NCBI RefSeq assembly: GCF_004310425.1
Contig: NZ_SIUB01000007.1
Span: forward strand, 62,001-126,000
DNA from: Hansschlegelia quercus
GTDB lineage: Bacteria > Pseudomonadota > Alphaproteobacteria > Rhizobiales > Methylopilaceae
DNA: 64,000 nucleotides
Direction of reading: 5' to 3'
Below the pieces are notes generated by a model that was given only the letters and a program-made list of their open reading frames with translations, was not told the origin of the DNA and made no database searches. Positions 16,415 through 24,902 of the stretch are shown here, one piece after another. The position numbers were made by a program, and so were the translations under genes. Numbering within the stretch: position 1 is the stretch's first letter; every line of letters starts with the position of its first letter.

Positions 16415-17226
16415 GCCGCCCTCCGGCCGAACAGGCCCCCAAGGAAGCTTTTGCGCTCGCTCGGGACGGTCATCGGGATGGTCTCGCCGCGCAGCCGGCG
16501 GGCGGCGTCTAGATAGGCCCGCGCCGGCGCGGAAATCGGGTTCGCCAGCGTGACAGGCGAACCGAGATTCGACGCCTTCAGCACTTCCGGGCTTTCCGGG
16601 ATGATGCCGAGCAGCGGGATCGACAGGATCTCGAGCACGTCGTCGACCTTGAGCATGTCGCCGCGCTCGGCGCGCACGGGATCGTAGCGGGTGAGAAGCA
16701 GCAGCTTCTCCATCTGCTCGCCGCGCTCGGCCTTCTCGGTCTTGGAGTCCAGCAGGCCGATGATGCGGTCGCTGTCGCGGACGGAGGAGACTTCCGGATT
16801 GGTGACGATCACGGCGAGGTCGGCGTGGCGCATTGCGAAATAGGCGCCGCGTTCGATGCCGGCAGGCGAGTCGCAGATGATCCAGTCGAAGCGACCCTTG
16901 AGGTCGTTGATGACCCGCTCGACGCCTTCGGCGGTCAGCGCGTCCTTGTCGCGGGTCTGGCTCGCCGGCAGCAGCGACAGCGTGTCCACCCGCTTGTCGC
17001 GGATCAGCGCCTGGTTGAGGTTGGCGTCGCCCTGCACGACGTTGATGAGGTCGTAGACCACGCGGCGCTCGGCGCCCATGACGAGGTCGAGGTTGCGCAG
17101 GCCGACGTCGAAGTCGATGACCACGACGTTCTGGCCAGTCTGCGCCAAAGCCGCGCCAAGGGCTGCGGTCGACGTCGTCTTGCCGACGCCTCCCTTGCCC
17201 GACGTGACGACCAGAACTTCAGCCAT
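16411..17226 (-). CDS. minD: Septum site-determining ATPase MinD
   Basis: MinD is a 271-residue ParA-type ATPase that recruits MinC to the membrane. The deviant Walker A motif is SGKGGVGKTT at about 8-17, with 'NVVVIDFDVGLRNLDL' (Walker A') and DWIICDSPAG (Walker B). The C-terminal amphipathic membrane-targeting helix is visible as KSFLGGLFGRR. It follows minC after a 54-base gap and overlaps minE, so the operon is conserved. Confidence 0.97.
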   Translation of the reverse strand: MAEVLVVTSGKGGVGKTTSTAALGAALAQTGQNVVVIDFDVGLRNLDLVMGAERRVVYDLINVVQGDANLNQALIRDKRVDTLSLLPASQTRDKDALTAEGVERVINDLKGRFDWIICDSPAGIERGAYFAMRHADLAVIVTNPEVSSVRDSDRIIGLLDSKTEKAERGEQMEKLLLLTRYDPVRAERGDMLKVDDVLEILSIPLLGIIPESPEVLKASNLGSPVTLANPISAPARAYLDAARRLRGETIPMTVPSERKSFLGGLFGRRAA

Positions 17227-17280
17227 CTCAATCTCTCCCCAGAAGAACGATTAGAACGCGTCGCCGCGCAGTGTGTCGGT

Positions 17281-18003
17281 TCAGTCGAGCGCCGCGACGC
17301 TCAGCTTTTCGCCCTCGAGCCAGATCCGTGCGGGATTGCCCCGGAGGCCTTTGTCGAGGTCGTCGGTGGTCATGTAGACGCCGTCGATCGCCAGCAGCTC
17401 GGCGTCGAGCTTGCGGCAGAAGATGCGCGCCTTGCCGTCGCCGCCGGCGCCCGCGATCGCGCGGCCCCGCAGCGCGCCGTAGACGTGGATCGAGCCTGCA
17501 GCGACGACTTCTGCGCCGGACGCGACCGAGCCGCAGATCGTCACGTCGCCATGCGGGAAGGAGATGGTCTGGCCGGAGCGCACCGGCTGGTCGATGACGA
17601 GCGATGTCGCCTTGGGCGCGGGGGCTTCCGGCGCGGACAGCTCGCCCGCGGCGCGGCCGCCGATCGGCATGGCGAGCCTGGCGTAGGGGCCTTCGAGCGT
17701 CTTCGGATCGCAGCCTTCGACGCCGATGGTGCGGACGCCGCGCGCTTCGAGCTCGGTCAGCAGCAGGCCGAGCGCGCGGGCGGAAGGCTTCAGCGCCGAG
17801 ACGTCGAGCACCACAGGCCGGCCGCCGAAGAAGCCGGGGGAGCGCGCGGTCAGCTCGTCGAGCTCGAGCAGCCAGTCGTCCGCCGGCGGCTCCGGCGCGA
17901 GCACGAGCGCCATGAAGGACCTGCCGCGGAAGCGGATAGGGCGGCGCTTCTGCGCCGCCGCGGCTTGGGACTTCGGGACGATCTGAAGGGCGGCTGACGA
18001 CAC
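17281..18003 (-). CDS. minC: Septum formation inhibitor MinC
   Basis: MinC, 240 residues, blocks FtsZ polymerisation away from midcell. The N-terminal domain starts at 'IRFRGRSFMALVLAPEPPAD', a proline- and alanine-rich linker follows, and the C-terminal beta-helix domain carries 'GDVTICGSVASGAEVVAAGS' and 'IHVYGALRGRAIAGAGGD', which is the conserved dimerisation and MinD-binding repeat region. The upstream region has a full CtrA-type box at 18069-18083, so cell-cycle control is likely. Confidence 0.95.
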   Translation of the reverse strand: MSSAALQIVPKSQAAAAQKRRPIRFRGRSFMALVLAPEPPADDWLLELDELTARSPGFFGGRPVVLDVSALKPSARALGLLLTELEARGVRTIGVEGCDPKTLEGPYARLAMPIGGRAAGELSAPEAPAPKATSLVIDQPVRSGQTISFPHGDVTICGSVASGAEVVAAGSIHVYGALRGRAIAGAGGDGKARIFCRKLDAELLAIDGVYMTTDDLDKGLRGNPARIWLEGEKLSVAALD

Positions 18004-18068
18004 GGATGGCGTCCCAAGACTTAGGTGGTTAACGAAGCGTTGCGTCGACCGAGTTGACCCCCGCTTGG

Positions 18069-18083
18069 TTAACGGCCCGTTAA
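18069..18083. promoter_or_regulatory. CtrA-type box TTAA-N7-TTAA upstream of minC
   Basis: TTAA CGGCCCG TTAA is an exact match to the full CtrA recognition pattern. It lies 66 bases upstream of minC and about 100 bases upstream of the divergent DsbA-family gene. A second GGTTAAC half-site occurs near 18028-18034. CtrA is the cell-cycle master regulator of alphaproteobacteria and acts on min genes in Sinorhizobium, so the target is most likely minCDE. Confidence 0.65.
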
Positions 18084-18183
18084 AGCCCCGGCAAATTATG
18101 CCGAGCGGCGCGCCCGGCCGCCTTGCGCGCTTGCCTGCGCGCTCCGATCGGCCTACGCCGCCAGTGCCCTCCGGAGATCAGTG

Positions 18184-18804
18184 ATGTCGCTCAGCCGATC
18201 CGCCCGCCTGCTGATCCTCGCCTTCGGGCTGGCGTTCGCAGGATCCGCCCATGCGGAGGACCCGGCCCTTTCGCGCGAGATGATCGTCGGCGATCCCGCG
18301 GCGCCGATCGGGGGGAATCCCAAGGGCGACGTCACGATCGTCGCCTACCTCGATTACAATTGCGGCTTCTGCAAGCGCTCGGCGCCGGCGCTCGACAAGC
18401 TCGTGAAGACCGACGGCAAGATCCGCCTCGTCTACAAGGAATGGCCGATCCTCGCGGAGAGCTCGGTCGCCGGCGCAAAGATCGCGCTCGCGGCCGCCTA
18501 TCAGGGCAAGTACGAGACGGCCCACAGAGCACTCATGGCGCTGAAGGGCGCCAAGATCCCGCAGGCGACGATGCTCGATGCCGCCAAGAGAGCCGGCATC
18601 GACATGACGAGGCTGCAGGTCGACGCCACGACCCATGACGCCGACATCGTGGCGGCGCTCAAGCGCAACGACGCGCAGGCCAAGGGCATGCAATTCCGCG
18701 GCACGCCCGTTTATCTCATCGGTCCCCTCAAGATCGAGGCCGCCCTTGATTACGAAACGTTCCGCGACGCGGTGGCCCAGGCGCGGGCGCGGGCGAAGAG
18801 CTGA
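18184..18804 (+). CDS. DsbA family periplasmic thiol-disulfide oxidoreductase
   Basis: The protein has 206 residues, with a signal peptide (LLILAFGLAFAGSAHA) and a thioredoxin-fold DsbA domain. The active site is CGFC in 'YLDYNCGFCKRSAP', and the cis-Pro loop is RGTPVYLI. It probably oxidises or isomerises disulfides of exported proteins. The CGFC dipeptide and the domain length resemble the ScsC/DsbG-like branch of alphaproteobacteria. The ATG at 18184 has GGAG seven to ten bases upstream. Confidence 0.9.
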   Translation: MSLSRSARLLILAFGLAFAGSAHAEDPALSREMIVGDPAAPIGGNPKGDVTIVAYLDYNCGFCKRSAPALDKLVKTDGKIRLVYKEWPILAESSVAGAKIALAAAYQGKYETAHRALMALKGAKIPQATMLDAAKRAGIDMTRLQVDATTHDADIVAALKRNDAQAKGMQFRGTPVYLIGPLKIEAALDYETFRDAVAQARARAKS

Positions 18805-18996
18805 CGGCCGGTCGCCAGAGCGGGGCTCGCCGCCAGACAGCGCCTTCACCCCGCGCGGGATGGCGAGTGACGTCAGGAGCGGTTTGGCAGGCGCATGACC
18901 GACGCCGCCAACCAGCCGCGAAAACGATGTTTTCCATACCGAATGTTCAGATTTCAACGGTCAAATAACGCCTGATCCAACCGGCATGGCGCCCTC

Positions 18997-21237
18997 ATGC
19001 AGCCTGACGCTCCCCCGAATGCGTTCAGTCGACGTGGCCTCTACCCGCTGATCGGCGTGGTTCTGGTCGCGGTGCTGCTCGCGATCGGCTTCCTGATGAA
19101 GACGGCGGACGAGCAGGACGCCTTTGCGGAGCACCGCTCCCAGGCGATGGTCGAGGCGGCGATCCAGGACCGCTGGTCGCTGCTCGCGCGCACTCTCGAG
19201 GATTACGCTGACTGGGGCGAAGCCTATCGCCACCTTCACGTCGCCTTCAGCGAAGACTGGGCCTACCGGCAGGCCAATATGGGCGAGACGCTGAGCCGTC
19301 GGCTCGGCTTCAACCATGTCTTCGTCATCGGACCCGACGACGTTCCGCGCTACGCCGTCATCAACGGCGAATTGCGCGAACCCCTATCGGCGTTCAAGGC
19401 GATGGGCGGAGACCTGCTCGGTCTCGCCCGCCAGGCGCGATTGGCCGGCACGACGAACAAGACAGCCGTAAAGACAGGCGTAGCGATGGTCGGCGGCGAT
19501 CCGGCTCTGGTCGCGGCCGGCGTGCTGTCGGTCGGCGGCGATCCGACCGTCATGCCCATCCCCGGGCCCGCCAGCGTCATCATCTTCGCGGAGCAGCTGT
19601 CGCCGACTTATCTCGCCAAGCTCGGCTCCGACCGCTTCGTCGGGGACCTCAGGGTCGCGCGTACGGCTGACGACCGCGCCGCCTCGCCGCGCAAGCGCCT
19701 CGTCGTCACCGGCACGGAAGAAGGCTTCGTGCTGCGCTGGAGCCCGGACCAACCGGGCGCGCGCTTCATGGCGACCGCGCTGCCGAGCCTGATCGGCGGA
19801 GTCTCCGCGCTCCTTATCGCCTTCGGTCTCATCCTGCGCATGTCGAGCCGGGCCGAACGCTTCGTCGCCTCCAGCGCGAAAAAGCTCGAACAGGCCTACA
19901 GGGACGCGGAGAGGCAGGCGCTGCACGATCCGACCACGGGGCTGCCCAACCGGGCGATGCTCGCGCGTCATGTCGAGACAGTGCGGGGACAGTCCGGCGC
20001 GGAATTCGCGATGCTGTTCCTCGACCTCGACCGGTTCAAGCCGGTCAACGACGCGCATGGCCACGCCGCCGGCGATCAGGTGTTGAGGGCGGTTGCGCGG
20101 CGGCTGACGAGCCGGGTGGGCCCCTGCAACCTGATCGCGCGCGTGGGCGGGGACGAGTTCGCGGCTGTGGTCGCCGAGACCGACCGCGGGCGGATAGAAC
20201 AGCTCTGCGAACTGCTCATCAAGGACATCTCGGAGCCCATCAGGCATACCGGCGGCGAGGCCCGCATCGGGCTTTCGATCGGCGTCGTCCATGGGCCGGC
20301 GCGCGATCTCGATGTCGAGGAGCTGCTGCGCAGGGCGGACCTCGCGCTCTATCGGGCGAAGGAAAGCGGACGCGGCGTCTACTGCTTCTATCAGGACGAG
20401 ATGAGCGAGCGGACGCGCAGCCGCCGCGCGCTCGAGGGCGAGCTCTGGAACGCGCTGGAGCGCGGCGAGCTCTACCTCGACTACCAGCCGCGCTACGACG
20501 CCCAGACGCTGCGCATGAAGCGCGTGGAGGCGCTGCTCCGCTGGCGCCACCCGGTTCGGGGCCTCGTCAGCCCAGGCGAATTTGTGCCGCTCGCCGAGGA
20601 ATGCGGGCTGATCCTCCGGATCGGCGACTGGGCCATGCGCACGGCCTGCAAGCAGGCCGTCGCGTGGCCGGAGATCGGGGTGTCGGTCAACGTCTCCGCC
20701 GTGCAGGTGCGCGGCGGCGGTCTCGTCGAAGCGACCTCTGCGGCGCTCGCGGAAAGCGGACTTGCTCCGGAGCGCCTGGAGATCGAGCTTACCGAGGGCG
20801 TCCTGCTCGAGGACGCCGCCCGCGCCCGGAACATGCTGCTCGACCTGAAGACGCTCGGCGTCCGGCTCTCCATGGACGATTTCGGCACCGGCTTCTCCTC
20901 GCTCGGCTATCTCCGCAACTTTCCCTTCGACGCGATCAAGATCGACCGGGGCTTCGTGGCCGATCTTGGGACGAACGGCGACGCGCGGGCGATCGTGCAG
21001 GCGATACTCGGGCTTGGCCGCGCGCTTGGCCTCTCAGTCACCGCCGAGGGCGTGGAGACCCGCGAGCAGCTGGCGCTGCTCCAGCTCGACCGCTGCAACG
21101 AACTGCAGGGCTTCTATCTCGCCCGGCCGCAGGCGCCGGAGTCGATCACCGCTCTGCTGAAGGCGGAGGATCCGAGCGCAGCTCGGCCAGTCCCGCCGCC
21201 GGCTCCGCCGATCCGGTCCGTCAATCTAGGAAAATAG
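18997..21237 (+). CDS. CHASE4-GGDEF-EAL cyclic-di-GMP turnover protein
   Basis: The protein has 746 residues. A membrane span at about 16-34 and another at about 263-281 enclose a periplasmic CHASE4 sensor ('DRWSLLARTLEDYADWGEAY' near 58-77). The GGDEF motif is intact at 384-388, so diguanylate cyclase activity is plausible. The RxxD inhibitory site expected before it is missing (Gly and Asn at the key positions). The EAL domain begins with EALLRW at 511 and keeps DDFGTGFSSL and KIDRGF, so phosphodiesterase activity is also plausible. Which activity dominates cannot be read from sequence. The GTA promoter begins four bases after its stop. Confidence 0.93.
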   Translation: MQPDAPPNAFSRRGLYPLIGVVLVAVLLAIGFLMKTADEQDAFAEHRSQAMVEAAIQDRWSLLARTLEDYADWGEAYRHLHVAFSEDWAYRQANMGETLSRRLGFNHVFVIGPDDVPRYAVINGELREPLSAFKAMGGDLLGLARQARLAGTTNKTAVKTGVAMVGGDPALVAAGVLSVGGDPTVMPIPGPASVIIFAEQLSPTYLAKLGSDRFVGDLRVARTADDRAASPRKRLVVTGTEEGFVLRWSPDQPGARFMATALPSLIGGVSALLIAFGLILRMSSRAERFVASSAKKLEQAYRDAERQALHDPTTGLPNRAMLARHVETVRGQSGAEFAMLFLDLDRFKPVNDAHGHAAGDQVLRAVARRLTSRVGPCNLIARVGGDEFAAVVAETDRGRIEQLCELLIKDISEPIRHTGGEARIGLSIGVVHGPARDLDVEELLRRADLALYRAKESGRGVYCFYQDEMSERTRSRRALEGELWNALERGELYLDYQPRYDAQTLRMKRVEALLRWRHPVRGLVSPGEFVPLAEECGLILRIGDWAMRTACKQAVAWPEIGVSVNVSAVQVRGGGLVEATSAALAESGLAPERLEIELTEGVLLEDAARARNMLLDLKTLGVRLSMDDFGTGFSSLGYLRNFPFDAIKIDRGFVADLGTNGDARAIVQAILGLGRALGLSVTAEGVETREQLALLQLDRCNELQGFYLARPQAPESITALLKAEDPSAARPVPPPAPPIRSVNLGK

Positions 21238-21240
21238 TCA

Positions 21241-21269
21241 TTGACAGCGTGACGCTGTTCGGGTAGGGT
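21241..21269 (+). promoter_or_regulatory. Predicted GTA operon promoter with overlapping dyad
   Basis: TTGACA at 21241-21246, a 17-base spacer and TAGGGT at 21264-21269 form a sigma-70-like promoter whose -35 box is a perfect consensus. A dyad ACAGCG-TGA-CGCTGT (21244-21258) overlaps the -35 box and spacer, as an operator would. The predicted start of transcription falls near 21276, which makes the ATG at 21276 unlikely and supports the terminase start at 21336. It lies directly after the GGDEF-EAL gene. Confidence 0.6.
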
Positions 21270-21335
21270 TATCCCATGCTCCGAAATTGCGTCACGCACC
21301 GGCCGCCTGGCTCGAAGGCGGACGAGGAGGCTGTC

Positions 21336-21800
21336 ATGACGCCTACGCCGAAACGAGCCGCCCCGCGGATCGACGCCGCCCGCCGCGAGGAGGCCCGGCG
21401 CCTGTTCGAGACATCCGAGATTCCCCAGGTCGACATAGCGGCGCGCGTCGGAATCCTGCCGGCCTCGCTGACGCGCATGGCGAAGAAGGACGGCTGGATC
21501 CGTTTCGAAAAAGGAAAGCGGGCGCAGACGGTTCGTCGCATCCGCGCGCGTGTCGAGCGAGAAATCGAGGCGGTCGAAGGCGTGCTTGAAAAGGCTGGCG
21601 CTCTCGGTGGCGCCGACAGCGCGGCTCGAACGCTTTCGACCCTCGTGCGGACGCTCATCGAACTGCAGAAATATGACGAGGACGCGGCTCGCCGCAGCCG
21701 CGTGAAGCCTGAGGACGAGGATGTCGCTCCCGCCGATCTTGACGCCCTCCGCGATGCGCTTGCGGACCGTCTTGAGAAGCTGCGGCGCGAAAACGGTTGA
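21336..21800 (+). CDS. GTA small terminase-like protein (g1)
   Basis: The protein has 154 residues from this start, which follows GAGGAGG. An N-terminal helix-turn-helix ('VDIAARVGILPASLTRMAKK') precedes helical regions and ends 'PADLDALRDALADRLEKLRR'. It precedes and overlaps the large terminase gene, matching g1 of the Rhodobacter capsulatus GTA, which was shown to be a small terminase. The HTH suggests that it binds DNA, although GTAs package without sequence specificity. The protein at 7241 is a paralogue. Confidence 0.85.
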   Translation: MTPTPKRAAPRIDAARREEARRLFETSEIPQVDIAARVGILPASLTRMAKKDGWIRFEKGKRAQTVRRIRARVEREIEAVEGVLEKAGALGGADSAARTLSTLVRTLIELQKYDEDAARRSRVKPEDEDVAPADLDALRDALADRLEKLRRENG

Positions 21801-23073
21801 ACCGTTTCTCCATACGCTTGTCGCGTATGAGAGTTCATTCCTAACGAACGAATGGGCCGTCTGGGGCCGGGACGACCAGCTGCCGCCCGGCGGCGACTGG
21901 ACGACCTGGCTGCTGCTCGGCGGCCGCGGGGCCGGCAAGACTCGCGCCGGCGCCGAATGGGTGCGCGCCGCAGCGTTGGGCCGCGGCGCGTGTTTCTCAG
22001 GACGTCCCGCCGGGCGCATCGCGCTCGTCGCCGAGACCTATGCGGACCTGCGCGAAGTGATGATCGACGGCGTCTCCGGCCTGCTCGCCGTGCATGCGCC
22101 GGACGAGCGGCCAAGCTGGGAGGCGAGCCGTAAGCGGCTGGTCTGGCCGAACGGAGCGATCGCGCAGGGGTTTTCGGCGGAAGACCCGGAAGCCCTGCGC
22201 GGGCCGCAGTTCGACGCCGCCTGGTCGGACGAGATCGGCAAATGGCGGCGGGCGGAGGAGACCTGGGACATGCTGCAGTTTGGACTGCGCCTCGGCCGCG
22301 ACCCTCGGCAGGTGGCCACCACGACGCCGCGCGCGGCGCCGCTGATCAAGCGGCTCCTCGCTGACCCCCGCACCACGGTGACGCGAGCCGCGACCAGCGC
22401 CAACGCTCCGAACCTCGCGCCGAGCTTTCTGCAGGCGGTCGTCGGGACCTATGCCGGGACGCGGCTCGGCCGGCAGGAGCTCGACGGCGAGTTGCTCGAG
22501 GATCGCGAGGACGCTCTTTGGACCCGTGAGACGATCGAGCGCGCAAAGATCCTCGTCCCGCCGGAGCTCACGCGCATCGTCGTCGCAGTCGATCCCCCGG
22601 CCGGTGGCGTGCGCTCGGACGCCTGCGGGATCGTGGCGGTTGGGCTGGGCGCGGACGGCCGCGCCTATGTGCTTGCGGATGAGACGCTGCACGCCTCGCG
22701 GCCGGATGTCTGGGCCTCGCGCGCCGTCGCCTTGTGGCGGAGGCTCGAGGCCGACGCGCTGGTCGCCGAGGTCAACCAGGGCGGCGACATGGTGCGCGCC
22801 GTGATCGCTCAGGCCGACGCCGAGATCCCTGTGATCGCGGTGCGGGCGACGCGCGGAAAATGGCTGAGGGCGGAGCCGGTGGCGGCGCTCTACGCACAAG
22901 GCCGCGTGCGCCATGTCGGCGCTTATCCCGAACTCGAGGACGAGATGGCCGTCTTCGGGCTCGACGGCCTCTCGAACGGCCGCTCCCCCGATCGCGTCGA
23001 CGCCCTGGTGTGGGCGGTCACGCACCTCATGTTGTCCGCGAAGGGCAGGGGCCCGCGGGTGCTGGCGTTGTGA
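21721..23073 (+). CDS. terL: GTA large terminase (g2)
   Basis: This packaging motor of about 450 residues cuts and pumps DNA into the prohead. Walker A is GGRGAGKT (about 67-74), with Walker B region 'GPQFDAAWSDEIGKW' and a C-terminal RNase H-like nuclease beginning 'IVVAVDPPAGG' with later acidic sites (AEVNQGGD, RVDALVWAV). It overlaps g1 by 80 bases; ATGs at 21721 and 21754 are both possible. Size and motifs fit RcGTA g2. The next GTA gene, portal, is displaced by the HicB-HicA insertion. Confidence 0.94.
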   Translation: MSLPPILTPSAMRLRTVLRSCGAKTVEPFLHTLVAYESSFLTNEWAVWGRDDQLPPGGDWTTWLLLGGRGAGKTRAGAEWVRAAALGRGACFSGRPAGRIALVAETYADLREVMIDGVSGLLAVHAPDERPSWEASRKRLVWPNGAIAQGFSAEDPEALRGPQFDAAWSDEIGKWRRAEETWDMLQFGLRLGRDPRQVATTTPRAAPLIKRLLADPRTTVTRAATSANAPNLAPSFLQAVVGTYAGTRLGRQELDGELLEDREDALWTRETIERAKILVPPELTRIVVAVDPPAGGVRSDACGIVAVGLGADGRAYVLADETLHASRPDVWASRAVALWRRLEADALVAEVNQGGDMVRAVIAQADAEIPVIAVRATRGKWLRAEPVAALYAQGRVRHVGAYPELEDEMAVFGLDGLSNGRSPDRVDALVWAVTHLMLSAKGRGPRVLAL

Positions 23074-23221
23074 GGTGGCCCGCGGTTTGCCTATTTTCTC
23101 GCTGAACCAGTCGCTCGCCTATTTGAGAAGAGCGGGTCGCTGTTCGGATCGCTCCTTAACGGTTAGTAAAAGCCTCAATGGTCAGCATGTCGGTCACGGA
23201 CGAAACGCCGGAGCGTCGCGC

Positions 23222-23470
23222 ATGAGTAGCGGACTCATCGTGGTGAAAGCCGCATATGACGCGGAAGCGGGCGTGTGGTTCGTCGAGACGAGCGACATCC
23301 CCGGCCTCAATCTCGAAGCCGCGTCGGTCGAGGAACTCGTCGAGAAGCTGCCGCCGGCGATTCACGATTTGCTCGAAAGCGACGGCGACGGTCCGTTTCG
23401 CACCGGCGACGTCGCGATCGAAGTGATCGCTCACGCTAGCACCCGGCTGACGTTCGACCTCGCGGCGTGA
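23222..23470 (+). CDS. hicB: HicB-like antitoxin (DUF1902 family)
   Basis: The protein has 82 residues with the partial RNase H-like fold of HicB: 'VVKAAYDAEAGVWFVETSDI' then 'PGLNLEAASVEELVEKLPPA' and a C-terminal beta region. It matches the DUF1902 group that pairs with HicA toxins. No DNA-binding domain is visible after the core, so autoregulation would need another factor. It overlaps hicA by four bases (GTGA). The order antitoxin then toxin is the reverse of the E. coli hicAB order. It lies between terminase and portal of the GTA, which is unusual. Confidence 0.85.
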   Translation: MSSGLIVVKAAYDAEAGVWFVETSDIPGLNLEAASVEELVEKLPPAIHDLLESDGDGPFRTGDVAIEVIAHASTRLTFDLAA

Positions 23471-23661
23471 ATGGTTTTGGTCGCGCGATCCGCGACATGC
23501 TCGCGGCCGCTGGCTGCGTCTTCCTGCGCCATGGCAAGGGCGATCACGACATCTGGTCGAGCCCGATCAGCGGACGAACGTTCACGGTCCCCGTGAACAT
23601 CCAGTCGCGGCATACGGCGAACAAGATCCTGAAGGACGCCGGGCTGCCGAAGGCGTTCTGA
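23467..23661 (+). CDS. hicA: HicA family mRNA interferase toxin
   Basis: The protein has 64 residues with the HicA dsRBD-like fold. The conserved region 'LRHGKGDHDIWSSP' contains the catalytic His (GDHD), followed by 'FTVPVNIQSRHTANKILKDAG', in which the segment before the end matches the HicA family. HicA cleaves mRNA when free of HicB. The start is a GTG overlapping the hicB stop. A strong intrinsic terminator lies 25 bases downstream, so the module is a self-contained unit within the GTA operon. Confidence 0.87.
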   Translation: MNGFGRAIRDMLAAAGCVFLRHGKGDHDIWSSPISGRTFTVPVNIQSRHTANKILKDAGLPKAF

Positions 23662-23686
23662 GCGCGTCCCTCGAACACGCAAATCC

Positions 23687-23712
23687 AGCCGGGCCCTCGC
23701 GCCCGGCTTTTT
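23687..23712 (+). terminator. Intrinsic terminator after hicBA
   Basis: Stem AGCCGGGC/GCCCGGCT with a six-base loop, followed by TTTTT. It ends the hicBA transcript and lies 22 bases before the portal start, so it could also reduce read-through from the GTA promoter into the structural genes. Confidence 0.8.
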
Positions 23713-23734
23713 CATGTCCTCGCGGAGACCGCGC

Positions 23735-24898
23735 ATGGCCTCGCTTCTGTCTCGCTTCTTCCGGTCTGCGCCGACGCGGAAGTCGTCCGCGCTGGGCGCG
23801 CTGATCGCGTTGTCCGGCGGGGGCGCGGCGGTCTGGAGCGCGCGGGATCCGGTGAGTCTCGCCCGGGAGGGCTATCAGAAGAACCCGATCGTCCACCGCG
23901 CCGTGCGCATGGTGGCGGAGGCCGCTAGCTCTGTGCCGCTGGTGCTGACCGAGGGCGACAGCGAGCACGAGGCTCACCCGCTGATCGCGCTTCTCGCGCG
24001 GCCCGACGGCAGGCTCGGCCGGCCTGGCCTGATCGAGACCGTGGTCGCAAACCTGCTGGTCTCGGGCGATGCCTATCTCGAGGCGGTCGTGGTCGACGGC
24101 GAGCCGCGCGAGCTCCATGCGCTGCGGCCGGACCGCATGCGGCTGATTGCAGGCGCCGACGGCTGGCCGGAGGCTTACGAATACCGCTGCGGGGCGGAGG
24201 TCGCGCGCTACGACCAGCGCGCCGAGCCGGTCCCGCCGATCCTGCATATCACGCTGCACCACCCGCTCGACGATCATTATGGCCTGAGCCCGCTGGAGCC
24301 GGCGGCGGCTGCGATCGACCTGCACAACGCGGCCTCGGCCTGGAACAAGGCGCTATTGGACAACGCCGCGCGGCCCTCCGGGGCGCTGGTCTACAAGGGG
24401 CCGGAAGGGCAGGGGCTCTCCGACGACCAGGTCGAGCGGCTGAAGACCGAGCTTGAGGCGCAGTTCTCCGGCGCCGCGAACGCCGGACGCCCGCTGCTGC
24501 TCGACGGCGGACTGGACTGGCGGCCGATGGCGCTGACGCCGCAGGAGATGGACTTCCTGCAGGCCAAGAACGCCGCGGCGCGCGACATCGCTCTGGTCTT
24601 CGGCGTGCCGCCGATGCTGCTGGGCATCCCTGGCGACGCGACTTATGCGAACTACGCCGAGGCGAACCGCGCGCTTTGGCGCCAGACGGTCATCCCGCTG
24701 CTGACGCGCGTCGCGCGCTCGCTCGCCGGCTGGCTCGGCCCAGCCTGGGACGCCGAGCTGACGCTGACGCCCGATCTCGACGCCATCGAGGCCCTCTCGA
24801 CCGAGCGCGAGGCGCTGTGGCGGCGCGTGACGGACGCCGACTTTCTCGAGGAGGACGAAAAGCGCGCCGCGGTCGGCTACCAGCCGCGTGTCGGGTGA
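23735..24898 (+). CDS. GTA portal protein (g3), HK97 family
   Basis: The portal has 387 residues and forms the dodecameric ring through which DNA enters the capsid. Typical HK97-type features are 'GYQKNPIVHRAVRMVAEA', 'LLARPDGRLGRPGLIETVVA', 'DDHYGLSPLEPAAAAID' and 'VFGVPPMLLGIPGDATYANY'. The ATG at 23735 was preferred to the ATG at 23714 because GGAG lies seven bases before it, and the earlier one sits in the terminator. It corresponds to RcGTA g3. Confidence 0.94.
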   Translation: MASLLSRFFRSAPTRKSSALGALIALSGGGAAVWSARDPVSLAREGYQKNPIVHRAVRMVAEAASSVPLVLTEGDSEHEAHPLIALLARPDGRLGRPGLIETVVANLLVSGDAYLEAVVVDGEPRELHALRPDRMRLIAGADGWPEAYEYRCGAEVARYDQRAEPVPPILHITLHHPLDDHYGLSPLEPAAAAIDLHNAASAWNKALLDNAARPSGALVYKGPEGQGLSDDQVERLKTELEAQFSGAANAGRPLLLDGGLDWRPMALTPQEMDFLQAKNAAARDIALVFGVPPMLLGIPGDATYANYAEANRALWRQTVIPLLTRVARSLAGWLGPAWDAELTLTPDLDAIEALSTEREALWRRVTDADFLEEDEKRAAVGYQPRVG

Positions 24899-24902
24899 GC
24901 GT

